Of a stretch of 64,000 nt of DNA, positions 43,253 through 52,307 are shown one piece after another. The notes beneath the pieces were generated by a model that was not told where the DNA came from, did not search any database, and saw only the letters and a list, made by a program, of their open reading frames with translations. Each line of letters starts with the position of its first letter. Position 1 is the stretch's first letter. The DNA is from CAZQLE01 sp964593905 (GTDB taxonomy: Bacteria; Chloroflexota; Anaerolineae; Anaerolineales; Anaerolineaceae): assembly GCA_964593905.1 (NCBI GenBank), contig CAZQLE010000001.1:30421-94420 (forward strand), in the 5' to 3' direction. Position numbers and translations under genes: made by a program.

Positions 43253-43374
43253 GGCTTTTAATCTCCTCTCAGCGATTAATGCTGATAATAATTGCAATCG
43301 AAAGACAATATTGATTTGTTATAACTTAAACCCAGAAACAATCCGGCGTCTTCAACCCTGGCTGTCAAGGCTTT

Positions 43375-43408
43375 ACCTGCCAGAAAACATGGGGGTTTTC
43401 TGGCAGGT
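43375..43408. repeat. 14-bp perfect hairpin between the F420 and hydroxylase sub-operons
   Basis: ACCTGCCAGAAAAC (43375-43388) and GTTTTCTGGCAGGT (43395-43408) flank a 6-base loop, directly after the luciferase-like gene. On the minus strand no T-tract follows (AAAGCCTTGACAGC), so it may attenuate, stabilise the mRNA end, or terminate weakly. On the plus strand ATTTTAATTTT follows. A TTGACA hexamer (43368-43363) lies just downstream, but a matching -10 was not found at 16-18 bases. Confidence 0.75.
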
Positions 43409-43433
43409 ATTTTAATTTTACAACGTTATTGGA

Positions 43434-44432
43434 TTACTGTTGTGCAAAAGTGTCGATCAACAATTTGTAATCGCCGCCAACCGGGTAAAGGATCGGGCAG
43501 GTGCAGCCATTGTTGACATATTCCTGCACTTTGGCGCGAGCCTCGTCCGGGGTACCCGATGCTGTGATCTTCAAGACAACCTCTTCAGGCACCAGATGCT
43601 TGGCTTTTTGGATCTGCTCATGGGTTGCAGGCCAACCAAGAATGGATTGGATTTCAGAGACCACATCCATTGAAACGCCCGAAGCCTTGGCAATGTGCGG
43701 CTGTTGGGCCATGTATTGGGTAAGCAGTTCTTTGGTGGTGTCAATTGCTTTGTCGTGATCCCTGTCAACCGAGCAAACAACAAGCTGCGGGCGGTCAATA
43801 TCATCCACGGTTTTCCCGGCTTTGCGGGCGCCTTTATCCAGCAGCTCAAGTGCCTTGTGATTATATTCCGGCGCCACACAATAGTTCAACACCACACCAT
43901 CACACAGCTCACCGGTCATTTCCATCATCTTATCGCCCGTTGCGCCAATATAAACCGGCACATTGCGCGGCTCGCGACGCCCGTGAACGACATCCAGCTC
44001 AATTCCGTTTACATGGATAAAGTCACCGTCAAAGCTGACACGTTCCAGATTCAACAACCGCTTCAACACAATCACGGTTTCGCGCATGGCCTGCAAAGGG
44101 TTCTTGCGGTCAATACCGACATTCTTCGCAAGCGGGTCCCACCAGGCGCCAATGCCACAGATCACACGGTTCGGGGCCAGGTCATCCAGGGTCAAGAAAG
44201 TGGATGCCAACAGACCGATATTGCGCGTCCAGTTGTTAATTACGCCGGAACCAATGATGATCTTTTCCGAAACTGCGGCATAAGCGGCCATCGGTACGAT
44301 CGCATCGCGAACGAGACGGCTTTCAGCCTGCCAGATCGAATGGAAACCACGCTGTTCGGCATAGCGAACATATTCCAGACCGTCGCGCAAATCATGCGCA
44401 TCTTGCAAATACAAAGCTACTTTTTGGGTCAT
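43434..44432 (-). CDS. Luciferase-like (LLM) F420-dependent oxidoreductase
   Basis: The 332-residue TIM-barrel protein belongs to the bacterial luciferase-like family. It has SIWQAESRLVRDAIVPMAA (about 32-50), IIIGSGVINNWTRN (about 58-71), GAWW (about 94), PVYIGATGDKMMEMTGELCDGVVLN (about 162, cited in part as PVYIGATGDKMME) and the C-terminal GTPDEARAKVQEY. The pattern is close to methylene-tetrahydromethanopterin reductase-like proteins, which use F420. ATG 44432 with SD GGAGG at 8 bases is preferred to ATG 44447. Its place next to cofC and cofD supports F420 rather than FMN as cofactor. The substrate is unknown; a reduction of a heterocyclic intermediate is possible. Confidence 0.82.
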   Translation of the reverse strand: MTQKVALYLQDAHDLRDGLEYVRYAEQRGFHSIWQAESRLVRDAIVPMAAYAAVSEKIIIGSGVINNWTRNIGLLASTFLTLDDLAPNRVICGIGAWWDPLAKNVGIDRKNPLQAMRETVIVLKRLLNLERVSFDGDFIHVNGIELDVVHGRREPRNVPVYIGATGDKMMEMTGELCDGVVLNYCVAPEYNHKALELLDKGARKAGKTVDDIDRPQLVVCSVDRDHDKAIDTTKELLTQYMAQQPHIAKASGVSMDVVSEIQSILGWPATHEQIQKAKHLVPEEVVLKITASGTPDEARAKVQEYVNNGCTCPILYPVGGDYKLLIDTFAQQ

Positions 44433-44468
44433 CAGATTTGCCTCCATAAGGTTAGGTGAAGAATTCGA

Positions 44469-45095
44469 TTATTCGGCCATTTTTTGATCGATTTTTGTCA
44501 ATTCCAGTTTTCGCAAAAGCTCAAGATCTTCCGGCAGATCCAAATCCAACATAATCGTTTCCATCGGGCACACTTTTGGAATGATACCCAGTTGCCGGGC
44601 TTGCCGAAGGTGGCGTATGAAAGAGCCCTTCCCATAGCAATATTCAATTAGCCCGGGTGGGTTAAGCAAAAGCGCGTTGGTTCCATCAGCGCGTCGGTCA
44701 GGAGATATGACAACACTTGGCGGTCCTCCGGCATTGCTAATGAAAGCTTCGATATCAGCCACCGTAAGTAACGGCAAATCTGCCGGCAATATCAATACCT
44801 GCTGAATCGAATAAACTTGCGCTACAGTAGTAGCCCTTTTTAATGCAGTGTTAAGCTCTGGGGCCCCGTCTTCTTTTACCGTGCGGGCTTTAAAATCTCG
44901 CGCCAGCGCCAGTGCAGCAGGATCACGGCTGATGACCAGAATTTCATCAATCATTTTTGAGCCACGAAGTGTTGTTAAAGTATGTTTCAACATCAGCTCG
45001 TTAAGCTCGGCCCGCTGATCTTCAGTTAAGACGCCTGCCAGCCGCGACTTGCCACGTCGTAAAGGTTTTACCGGTATGATTGCCCAGAGGCTCAT
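44469..45095 (-). CDS. cofC: CofC/FbiD: phospho-lactate (or PEP) guanylyltransferase of F420 biosynthesis
   Basis: The 208-residue nucleotidyltransferase activates 2-phospholactate or phosphoenolpyruvate with GTP for F420 synthesis. Family signatures are WAIIPVKPLRRGKSRLAGVL (4-23, the GTP-binding start), VISRDP (about 55), GAPELNTALKRA (about 76-87), LPADLPLLT (about 103-111) and SPDRRADGTNALLL (about 131-144). ATG 45095 overlaps the cofD stop by 4 bases (ATGA), so the longer frame to 45125 is rejected. Whether it prefers 2-phospholactate, PEP or another C3 acid cannot be read from the sequence. It ends 36 bases before the luciferase-like gene. Confidence 0.92.
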   Translation of the reverse strand: MSLWAIIPVKPLRRGKSRLAGVLTEDQRAELNELMLKHTLTTLRGSKMIDEILVISRDPAALALARDFKARTVKEDGAPELNTALKRATTVAQVYSIQQVLILPADLPLLTVADIEAFISNAGGPPSVVISPDRRADGTNALLLNPPGLIEYCYGKGSFIRHLRQARQLGIIPKVCPMETIMLDLDLPEDLELLRKLELTKIDQKMAE

Positions 45096-46039
45096 TGATT
45101 CCTCGTTGCGAGAAGCAACTCGCACATTTCAAGCACCTCTTCCGCCAATTTTTGACGCTCAGCTTCGTTTTTCATAAGAATCCTTGTACACTTGATCGTC
45201 ATGGATTTTTTGTCCAACTCGCTCATCAATTTCTTATCAGAGGTGTCAATTAAATAACCTTTGAGAATATCTTCATAGTGCTCTGCAACAGCACTTGCGG
45301 TTGATGGAATACCCAGCTCACGAAACATCTTTGCCGCCGGCCCTTTGACGGTCTTATCACCGATGATTGGGGATACTGCCACAACAACCTTCCCCGCGAT
45401 AAAATCACGAACCCCCGGCACTGCCAGAATTGGGTCGATACTTACCCAGGGGTTGGAAGGACAAAAAACGACTGCGTCAGCTTCCTTCAAAGCAGTTTCG
45501 ACACCCGGGGCCGGCTGAGCCGCAGCAATACCCTGAAATTCAAATCCAGTAACTTCTGGCACACACTGCCTTGCAACAAAATAATCTTGAAAAGGCAGGT
45601 TGCCATCCTTGCGGGTATGCACAATCGTTTTAACCGGCTGCTCAGACATCGGCAGGATGCGCGTGTTGACTCCCCACAGATCACAGAAACGACGAGTCAC
45701 TTCACTCAGACGAAGACCACTCCGCAACAATCGGGTTCGCTCCAAATGGGTCGCAAGGTCTTTGTCGCCCAGCCGAAACCATACCGGGCCATTCAAACTC
45801 TTCAATTCTTCAAAGATATTCCAGGTTTCACAACGTCTTCCCCAGCCAGTGTCCGGGTTCGATAAGCCAGCCAGGGTATAGCATACCGTGTCAATATCTG
45901 GTGAAATATATAAACCATAGTGCTCAAAATCATCACCAGTATTTACAATCACGGTCAAGTCATCTGATGGAAGCCGTTGTGCAAGGCCATGAGCCAATTT
46001 TGCGCCACCAACCCCACCTGCCAGGGCAGCAATTTTCAT
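45092..46039 (-). CDS. cofD: CofD: 2-phospho-L-lactate transferase
   Basis: CofD (FbiA) joins the activated C3-phosphate unit to the deazaflavin FO to give F420-0 or dehydro-F420-0. The 315-residue length is normal. The N-terminus reads AALAGGVGGAKLAHGLA (4-20). NTGDDFEHYGLYISPDIDTV (33-52) contacts FO and metal in the Methanosarcina enzyme. Further family motifs are WFRLGDKDLATHLERT (about 86-101) and VVFCPSNPWVSIDPILAV (about 190-207). SD GAGGATAT is 4 bases before the ATG. cofC follows with an ATGA overlap. The FO synthase (FbiC or CofG/CofH) that supplies FO is not in this window. Confidence 0.94.
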   Translation of the reverse strand: MKIAALAGGVGGAKLAHGLAQRLPSDDLTVIVNTGDDFEHYGLYISPDIDTVCYTLAGLSNPDTGWGRRCETWNIFEELKSLNGPVWFRLGDKDLATHLERTRLLRSGLRLSEVTRRFCDLWGVNTRILPMSEQPVKTIVHTRKDGNLPFQDYFVARQCVPEVTGFEFQGIAAAQPAPGVETALKEADAVVFCPSNPWVSIDPILAVPGVRDFIAGKVVVAVSPIIGDKTVKGPAAKMFRELGIPSTASAVAEHYEDILKGYLIDTSDKKLMSELDKKSMTIKCTRILMKNEAERQKLAEEVLEMCELLLATRNQ

Positions 46040-46056
46040 AATATCCTCAATAAACT

Positions 46057-46614
46057 TTATCCATCGACTGAATTCTTAACACCCAAAAAATCAAACCTGG
46101 TGATCAAACCATAATCGCTATCTTTTTTGTACAGTATTGCCAGATTATCAACCCGCAACTGATATTCAAGAGGCTTGTTGATCAAATCTCGAACGGCACA
46201 GGCAATATTGTCTCCGGTCAAATCTTCATACGCCAGGGTGATGTGTGGAATCCAGTAATCCGGTGCATAATAGGGGTTACGCGTTCGGCATAACCCTTCG
46301 GTTTGTTGCCAGATGAATTGATTAAGATCGATCATTTTCCGAGTCTTCATGGTCGCAAGGTATAAAACAGGTTTTGCACCCGTGAACAAACCCAGGCCGG
46401 CAGTGTGAAGAGGAAATGGCGAGACCTCTTTTGCCAGACTTTCCAAAACAGAAGTTACCCGTTCCACATCACAATCGTCCATAGTCAACCAGGACAAATG
46501 CGGAAGCGGTGCTCCCCAGATCTTGGTTAAATCGCATTGATCCTCCAGAAATTTCCACAATGACTGCGTTGTGTCTGAACCAGAATCACGTAGGAGGGTT
46601 GCGATCGTAATCAT
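46057..46614 (-). CDS. 2'-5' RNA ligase-like (2H phosphoesterase superfamily) protein
   Basis: This 185-residue protein shows two HxT/S motifs typical of the 2H phosphoesterase fold: PHLSWLT (about 38-44) and PHITLAYE (about 123-130). Between them is a helix-rich stretch (VERVTSVLESLAKEV). It matches the 2'-5' RNA ligase family protein class rather than a kinase or nuclease. It sits between cofE (6 bases) and cofD (17 bases) in the same operon, so a role in F420 chemistry, such as cyclic phosphodiester or nucleotide side-product hydrolysis, is conceivable. RNA substrates are equally possible. First motif HLS instead of HxT may lower activity. Confidence 0.78.
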   Translation of the reverse strand: MITIATLLRDSGSDTTQSLWKFLEDQCDLTKIWGAPLPHLSWLTMDDCDVERVTSVLESLAKEVSPFPLHTAGLGLFTGAKPVLYLATMKTRKMIDLNQFIWQQTEGLCRTRNPYYAPDYWIPHITLAYEDLTGDNIACAVRDLINKPLEYQLRVDNLAILYKKDSDYGLITRFDFLGVKNSVDG

Positions 46615-46620
46615 AGTAAG

Positions 46621-47391
46621 TTATCGAAATAGATCCAATTCGATGGGGCGAATCAACTCGCTCAAACTTCCTTCGCGCATTTTATATGGAAAACCGCGCA
46701 CAAGCATGGCAGGCGAACCCTCTGCCGCCTGCCCCATCATCAAAGAAGCCGCTCCAGCAAGCTCATCTGCAGCAGCCACCTGGGTAATGCGCAGCTCATA
46801 ACCGAAAAGGTCTTTCTCGCCGCGCAAATCAACCAGCCCTGGCAGCCCTGCCACACCAATTGCAGCCCCAACCGTGCCCATGCGCCACGCCCGGCCATGT
46901 GAGTCAATAATCAACACCCCCACGCTGATGCCTGTTTTTGAGACCACCTGCTCCCGAATGCTTTCTGCACTCCGGTCGGCATCTTCGGGGAGCAATAATA
47001 CCCAATCGGCCTGATTACCCCATGGACCAGACACATTAGAGTGATCGATCCCGGCGTTGGCGCACACAAAACCACAGCGGTGTTCGACGATTAAGGTTCC
47101 CGGGCGGGTTCGCAAAACAGAACGACTCTCTTGCAAAACAAGTTCCACAAAGCGGGCGTCTTTTTCGACAATCCGGGCTATTTCGACTGCCCTGGGGGAA
47201 GGCTGTATCTCAGATAGATTAACCAGCCTCCCCTCAGATTTCGATACAATTTTTTGAGCCAGAACCAGAATATCACCTTGCTCCAACTCCAGCCCGGCTC
47301 TTTCCACAGCTTCAACCAGGATACTCCCCAGATGATCTCCAGTGTGAATCATCGGGATTCCGGGCAGAGGAATAATTGACAGTGTAGACAT
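46621..47391 (-). CDS. cofE: CofE: F420-0:gamma-L-glutamate ligase
   Basis: CofE adds glutamates to F420-0 using GTP. The 256-residue protein is the single-domain form; the C-terminal nitroreductase-like half found in mycobacterial FbiB is missing. Motifs: PLPGIPMIHTGDHLGSILVEA (8-28, cited in part as LPGIPMIHTGD), GDILVLAQKIVSKSEGR (about 39-55), NAGIDHSNV (about 112-120), LLPEDADRSAE (about 132) and DSHGRAWRMGTVGAAIGVAG (about 163-182). The metal and nucleotide residues Asp/Glu in these segments are retained. It is 26 bases after the F420:NADPH oxidoreductase gene and 6 bases before the RNA-ligase-like gene. The tail length of F420 cannot be predicted. Confidence 0.93.
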   Translation of the reverse strand: MSTLSIIPLPGIPMIHTGDHLGSILVEAVERAGLELEQGDILVLAQKIVSKSEGRLVNLSEIQPSPRAVEIARIVEKDARFVELVLQESRSVLRTRPGTLIVEHRCGFVCANAGIDHSNVSGPWGNQADWVLLLPEDADRSAESIREQVVSKTGISVGVLIIDSHGRAWRMGTVGAAIGVAGLPGLVDLRGEKDLFGYELRITQVAAADELAGAASLMMGQAAEGSPAMLVRGFPYKMREGSLSELIRPIELDLFR

Positions 47392-47417
47392 TTAAGTGGC
47401 CCTGCTCTACCTGTTCA

Positions 47418-48101
47418 TCAAGGACGAGGAACCCCGATGAGATGAATGCCGGCATTTGAGATGCCAAACTGCTTGTTGATGCCGATCAGGATCGAGGTCA
47501 ACCCTTCGGGAACCACAGAGTTTTCCAAAGGTCCCGCATCCCAGCCAACCAGACCCGTGTCAGCAACCAGTTTTAGCACTACCTCGCGGGCAGCTTTCCC
47601 ATTGCCGCAAACCAGCACATCACATTTCACATCGTCGTTGTGCAGTAAATTTTCATAAGAAATATTCTGGAAAGCAGCCACGACCTTTACACCTTCACCC
47701 AATATCTGCTGGGCTTCCAGTGCTGCTGAACCTGCGGCCGGCAATTGAACCTTGGTAACTTTGGGCGGAACCAGTGGCACCGTAACATCAATCAAAATTT
47801 TGCCCTGCAGTTGCTCTTTAATACTCTCCAACATGGGCACATGCACCGCAAAAGGAACCGTCAACACGACCAGATCGGCTTTTTCCGCTGCCGCCGGGTT
47901 TTCCATGCCAAGCGGTTTAATTTCATCTGGCAGCATTGCCGCAATTTCATCAGCAGCGGCCTGGGCCTTTTCCACCGAGCGCGATCCAATAATGACCGTG
48001 TAACCCGCTCTGCACCAACGATAAGCCAGACCTTTTCCTTCTTTGCCGGTTCCGCCGATAATTGCAATTGTTTTAACTTCAGGATATTGCATATCAGACA
48101 T
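47418..48101 (-). CDS. npdG: F420:NADPH oxidoreductase (Fno/NpdG-type)
   Basis: The 227-residue protein transfers hydride between NADPH and F420. After a short lead it has TIAIIGGTGKEGKGLAYRW (about 11-29), the dinucleotide motif GGTGKEG typical of the NPDP/Fno family, and GSRSVEKAQAAADEI (about 39), where SR binds the 2'-phosphate of NADP. LTVPFAVHVPMLE (about 80) and the C-terminal segment with NSVVPEGLTSILIGINKQ follow. It provides reduced F420 for the luciferase-like enzyme or reoxidises it. ATG 48101 (after SD GGTGG) is preferred over the frame to 48143, which would overlap the SsnA-like gene. Confidence 0.9.
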   Translation of the reverse strand: MSDMQYPEVKTIAIIGGTGKEGKGLAYRWCRAGYTVIIGSRSVEKAQAAADEIAAMLPDEIKPLGMENPAAAEKADLVVLTVPFAVHVPMLESIKEQLQGKILIDVTVPLVPPKVTKVQLPAAGSAALEAQQILGEGVKVVAAFQNISYENLLHNDDVKCDVLVCGNGKAAREVVLKLVADTGLVGWDAGPLENSVVPEGLTSILIGINKQFGISNAGIHLIGVPRP

Positions 48102-48114
48102 ATTTTCCACCGTC

Positions 48115-49470
48115 CTACGCTGCAAATTGTTTGTTATAGACATCCCAGATATGCGGTGCCAGTTTCTTCGCTTCGGCCGCTACCTGTGCTTCATCAATCG
48201 TCAATAACTTGCGATCTTTCATCAACACGTTTCCTGCCACAATTGTGGTGGTTACCATGCTCTCATTGAAGCCAAACAGAATCTGCCAGGGCAAATTTCC
48301 GGCCGTTAGTGGGGTAAACGGAAGATAATCCACAAAGATCAAGTCAGCCTGGGCGCCTTCGGTCAACACGCCCAGCGGCCCCCGGTCGCCAAAGAACTGA
48401 TCGGCCAATGCAGCATTGTTATACACACCCATCTGCACCACGTCCATTCCATTCATCCGGCGAGGATCCAGGTTGGCGACTTTTTGCAGCAAATAGGTGA
48501 ATTTCCATTCTTCCCACATGGTGTTTGAGAAACCATCGTTGCCAATGCAAACCTTAATCCCGGCCCGCAGCATCGATTCAACAGCCGATACACCCACCCC
48601 ATTATTCATATTTGAACGCGGCTGGTGGGTCATCCAGGTGCCGGTTTCGGCAAGCGTCTGCACTTCTTTGGCGTCAATATGCACCCCGTGACCGCCAATC
48701 GAACGCGGCCCAAGAATGCCATATGCCGCCAGGCGGTCTACAACACGCATCCCCGATTTTTGCAGGCTGTCATATTGATCGGCAATCGATTCTGCAATAT
48801 GAACATGAAAACCAACATCGGTCGGGCAGACTTCACGACAATAGCGAAGTGTCGCATCAGAGAGAGTCAGGCTGGCATGCAGCCCAAAGGCAGCTGCCAG
48901 GCGGCCGTCGGGTGAACGGCCATGCTTAAGGCTCTCGATAAAACGCAGGTTTTCATCCACCCCTTCGCGCATCTTCGCTTCGCCGTCCCGGTCGGTAACT
49001 TCATAGCACAAAGCAGCACGCACTCCGGTCTGATCAACAGTCTGCGCGATAACCTCCAGCGAATTGGTGATAAAACTGGGGGACGCGTGATGATCCACCA
49101 GGGTGGTGGTGCCATGTTTAATGGCATCGATGATGCACACCAGAGCAGAGTAGCGAACTGCTTCTTCAGTTAAAGATTTGTCCAGCGCCCACCAGAGCTT
49201 TTCAAGAATTTCAGGAAAATCTTTTGGCGCCGGGCCAGGAATGGCCATTCCGCGGGAATAGGCGCCATAAAAATGGGTGTGCGCACAGATATTTCCTGGC
49301 ATTACATACTGATCATTCGCATCCAACATTTCTTCTTGAATATATTTCGCCTCAAGGAGTTTGCTGGGACCAATTTCTTTGATCAGCCCATCTTTAACCA
49401 GCACAGCATAATCTTCGAGAATCCGGTTCTCTTTTTCCCAGGTAATCAGTTTCGCATTCTTAATAAGCAT
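48115..49470 (-). CDS. ssnA: SsnA-like aminohydrolase
   Basis: The 451-residue amidohydrolase belongs to the SsnA/TrzN/guanine-deaminase branch. It has metal ligands in CAHTHFYGAYSRGM (about 63-76), HVHIAE (about 220), GGHGVHID (about 259-266) and IGNDGFSN (about 310-317). The C-terminal ADLIFVDY and VLMKDRKLLTID are typical of SsnA. In Escherichia coli ssnA is clustered with ygfK, ygfM and xdhD, and in many bacteria it marks the selenium-dependent purine hydroxylase pathway. Thus it probably deaminates the hydroxylated heterocycle produced by the enzymes next to it. SD AAGGAG precedes the ATG by 7 bases. It ends 13 bases before the Fno-like gene. Confidence 0.87.
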   Translation of the reverse strand: MLIKNAKLITWEKENRILEDYAVLVKDGLIKEIGPSKLLEAKYIQEEMLDANDQYVMPGNICAHTHFYGAYSRGMAIPGPAPKDFPEILEKLWWALDKSLTEEAVRYSALVCIIDAIKHGTTTLVDHHASPSFITNSLEVIAQTVDQTGVRAALCYEVTDRDGEAKMREGVDENLRFIESLKHGRSPDGRLAAAFGLHASLTLSDATLRYCREVCPTDVGFHVHIAESIADQYDSLQKSGMRVVDRLAAYGILGPRSIGGHGVHIDAKEVQTLAETGTWMTHQPRSNMNNGVGVSAVESMLRAGIKVCIGNDGFSNTMWEEWKFTYLLQKVANLDPRRMNGMDVVQMGVYNNAALADQFFGDRGPLGVLTEGAQADLIFVDYLPFTPLTAGNLPWQILFGFNESMVTTTIVAGNVLMKDRKLLTIDEAQVAAEAKKLAPHIWDVYNKQFAA

Positions 49471-49481
49471 TTCTGACTCCT

Positions 49482-52277
49482 TTATGCCTGAACTTTGATG
49501 TGCTGAAGGATCTGCTCTTGATCAACCGGTAAATGGTCAACCCGCAGACCCACCGCGTTATAAATTGCATTGGTGATGGCAGGGATAATGGGGATCGCAA
49601 CAACCTCGCCGACACCCTTTGCGCCAAACGGTCCGGTTCCAACCGGGTGCTCAACCACAAACGAAATAATTTCCGGGGCATGAGCAATGGAGGGAATGCG
49701 GTACCGCGCAAGATGATCGGTAACAACTCGGCCTTCTTCCACAATAAACTGCTCAGTCAGACAGTGGCCCAACCCCATAATAACACCACCTTCCACCTGT
49801 CCTTGCAGCCCCAACGGGTTGATCGCCGTACCAACATCATTGGCGGCCACAACGCGCAGCACTTTCAACTCGCCAGTTTTTTGATCAATTTCAATTTCAG
49901 CGGCATTCGCAGCAAACGAGTAGGCAAAATGCATGTTGCCCCCCGTGCCCAAAGGCTTGGTTTCTGGCGCCCAGTATTCAAATAACACTTTTGGCGCGCG
50001 GCCTTCCTGTACCATCTCTGCGGCCACCTGCCCCAGTGGAATTGACTTACCGTTGACCTGTGCCAGGCCTTCGATATATTGAATTGAATCGGGCGCTACA
50101 TCATATTTTTCAGACAACATGCTCGAAATCGCCTGGCGCAATGTTTGCGCCGCACCACGGGCTGCGTTTCCGGCCACAAAAGTCTGGCGCGAGGCCGTGG
50201 TCGGGCCGCCATCCGGGGTTAAATCGGTATCAGACAACAATACCTTGACGGTTTCGGGTTTCATGCCCATTTCTTCGGCCACAATCAACCGCAGCACTGT
50301 CACCAGACCCTGCCCCAGCTCGGCCGATGATGTCCGAACTTCTGCCGTGCCGTCGGTATAAAGCTCCAATTCGGCGCCGGCTTTATCTGGCGCACCACCG
50401 CCCAGCCCGGTGTTTTTATAAGCCGCCGCAAAACCCCAGCAGCGCATTTTATTGGGTTGTCCATCCACCGCTTTGGGCTCAAACGGATGTTCGCCGCCCA
50501 ACCGGTAGATTTCCTTTTCAACCTTTTCCAGGCATTCTGTCAGACCCACGCTGTCTTTAAGCACCTGACCCGTATTGGTTACGCTGCCAACTTTCAAAGC
50601 ATTCTTCTTGCGCAGCGCAATCCGGTCCATGCCAAGCCGTTCAGCCAGCATATCCATCATGCTTTCAACAGCAAAAGCCGATTGCAACACGCCAAAACCA
50701 CGGAAAGCGCCGGCCGGCGGATTGTTGGTGTACATCGCATAACAATCGGCCCTGACATTCTCGATCTCATAGGGTCCTGAAGAATGGGTGGTCGCACGGG
50801 TCATTACTTTCTCGCCCAGCGAAGCATAAGCGCCAGTATCACCGTACAGTTCGGTTTCCACTGCAATCAACGTACCATCGTTCTTCGCGCCCACTTTGAC
50901 GCGGATCTGTGTAGCGTGACGCTTGGGATGCACCACCAGGCTTTCATGCCGATCGTACAGAATTTTTACCGGGCGGCCGGTCTTCCACGCAAGCAGCGCC
51001 GAGTGGATCTGCCCCATGATGTCTTCTTTACCGCCAAAACCGCCGCCGATCAACATCCCAATCACCCGAACCCGGTCTTCATTCCAGCCCAGTGCTTTTG
51101 CCACCTGGCTGCGGTCAGAATAGGGGATCTGCGAACCGACAAAGATCTCCACCCGGCCATCTTCAGTCAATCGCGCAATGGAGCATTCGGGCTCGATAAA
51201 CGCGTGATCGGTGGGAGGGGTATGGAAGGTGTGTTCAAGAATCACATCAGCCTTGGCAAAACCGGAATCCATGTCGCCCTTGCGCACTTTAATGTGTTTG
51301 AGCAGGTTGCCTTTTTCATGCAACTGATCTACATCGTCCCGTTTTGCCGTCACCGGGTCGGCAATGACCGGCAGCACTTCATATTTCGCTTCAATCAAAT
51401 CCAACGCCTGAGCGGCAATATCTTTTGTTTCAGCGGCAACAATGGCTACCGAGTCACCCACATAACGCACGCGCTCACCAATGCCGATCATGGTCGGCCA
51501 ATCAGGAATCACCAGGCCATGATTGTGTTCCCCAGGGATATCTTCTGCCGTCATGACAGCCACCACACCCGGTAAAGCTCGCGCTTTTTCAACGTTTAGC
51601 TGAACCAGGCGTCCGTGCGGAATGCCCGCACGTTTTGCGCGGCCATGCAACATCCCCTCAAACTTCAGATCATCGGTATACAACGCCTGGCCAGTCACTT
51701 TTTTGACCGCTTCAGGTCGAATCTGAAGCGTGCCCACTGCTTTTCCTGCAAACTGCGAGTTCGCGATCGTGGGTTCGCTTACCGGTTCACCAGTGCGCAT
51801 CGATTCGGCAGCCGCCTGAATAGCCCGTTCAATCGTCGGGTAACCCGCGCAGCGGCAGAGGGTGTCTTTTAATGCATGGCGAATATCTTTGGATTGTGGA
51901 TTGGGGTTTTTCTCAAGCAGACCATAAGCGGTCATAATCTGGCCAGGGATGCAAAAACCGCATTGTACCGCACCGTGCTTGACAAATGCTTCCTGCAATG
52001 GATGAAGAACTTCAACCTCAGCCTGTTTTTTTGCCAGCCCCTCAATGGTCACAACGGTTGTGCCATTGGCACGAACAGCAGGAAACGTGCACGAAAGCGT
52101 AGGTTCACCATCGAGCATCACCGTGCACGCACCGCACTCAGCTTCGTTACAGCCAATTTTCGTACCGGTTAAACCCAGTCTGGTGCGCAGCACGTCAGCT
52201 AACATTTCACCCGGATCAACAGAGACAATAACGTCTCGACCATTCACATTAAAGCGAATATCGCTTAAATCAGTCAT
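49482..52277 (-). CDS. Fused [2Fe-2S]-molybdenum hydroxylase subunit
   Basis: This 931-residue chain is the second fused small-large subunit of the locus and is a paralogue of 39482-42469. Residues 1-165 hold CNEAECGAC with SC, and CGFC with CRCAGY, so all eight cluster cysteines are present. The large part begins near 185 (QIRPEAVKKVTGQALYTDDL) with IGGGFGGKED (about 414), PPAGAFRGFGVLQS (about 522) and the catalytic Glu in FGAKGVGE (about 886). It forms a heterodimer or heterotetramer with the FAD subunit 30 bases upstream. Being in front of ssnA, it is a candidate for the first oxidation step, an assignment from gene order only. Confidence 0.88.
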   Translation of the reverse strand: MTDLSDIRFNVNGRDVIVSVDPGEMLADVLRTRLGLTGTKIGCNEAECGACTVMLDGEPTLSCTFPAVRANGTTVVTIEGLAKKQAEVEVLHPLQEAFVKHGAVQCGFCIPGQIMTAYGLLEKNPNPQSKDIRHALKDTLCRCAGYPTIERAIQAAAESMRTGEPVSEPTIANSQFAGKAVGTLQIRPEAVKKVTGQALYTDDLKFEGMLHGRAKRAGIPHGRLVQLNVEKARALPGVVAVMTAEDIPGEHNHGLVIPDWPTMIGIGERVRYVGDSVAIVAAETKDIAAQALDLIEAKYEVLPVIADPVTAKRDDVDQLHEKGNLLKHIKVRKGDMDSGFAKADVILEHTFHTPPTDHAFIEPECSIARLTEDGRVEIFVGSQIPYSDRSQVAKALGWNEDRVRVIGMLIGGGFGGKEDIMGQIHSALLAWKTGRPVKILYDRHESLVVHPKRHATQIRVKVGAKNDGTLIAVETELYGDTGAYASLGEKVMTRATTHSSGPYEIENVRADCYAMYTNNPPAGAFRGFGVLQSAFAVESMMDMLAERLGMDRIALRKKNALKVGSVTNTGQVLKDSVGLTECLEKVEKEIYRLGGEHPFEPKAVDGQPNKMRCWGFAAAYKNTGLGGGAPDKAGAELELYTDGTAEVRTSSAELGQGLVTVLRLIVAEEMGMKPETVKVLLSDTDLTPDGGPTTASRQTFVAGNAARGAAQTLRQAISSMLSEKYDVAPDSIQYIEGLAQVNGKSIPLGQVAAEMVQEGRAPKVLFEYWAPETKPLGTGGNMHFAYSFAANAAEIEIDQKTGELKVLRVVAANDVGTAINPLGLQGQVEGGVIMGLGHCLTEQFIVEEGRVVTDHLARYRIPSIAHAPEIISFVVEHPVGTGPFGAKGVGEVVAIPIIPAITNAIYNAVGLRVDHLPVDQEQILQHIKVQA

Positions 52278-52307
52278 CTCAACACCTCAACTTAATAAAA
52301 CGGATCA

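Noticed and set aside
43695..44459. 254-residue open frame opposite the luciferase-like gene
   Set aside because: The minus-strand LLM gene has family motifs throughout, and this frame has none, so it is a shadow.
50784..51575. 263-residue open frame on the plus strand inside the Mo hydroxylase gene
   Set aside because: It is the mirror of a well-conserved hydroxylase coding region. It has no SD, no known motif and His/Gln/Arg-rich composition typical of an antisense shadow.
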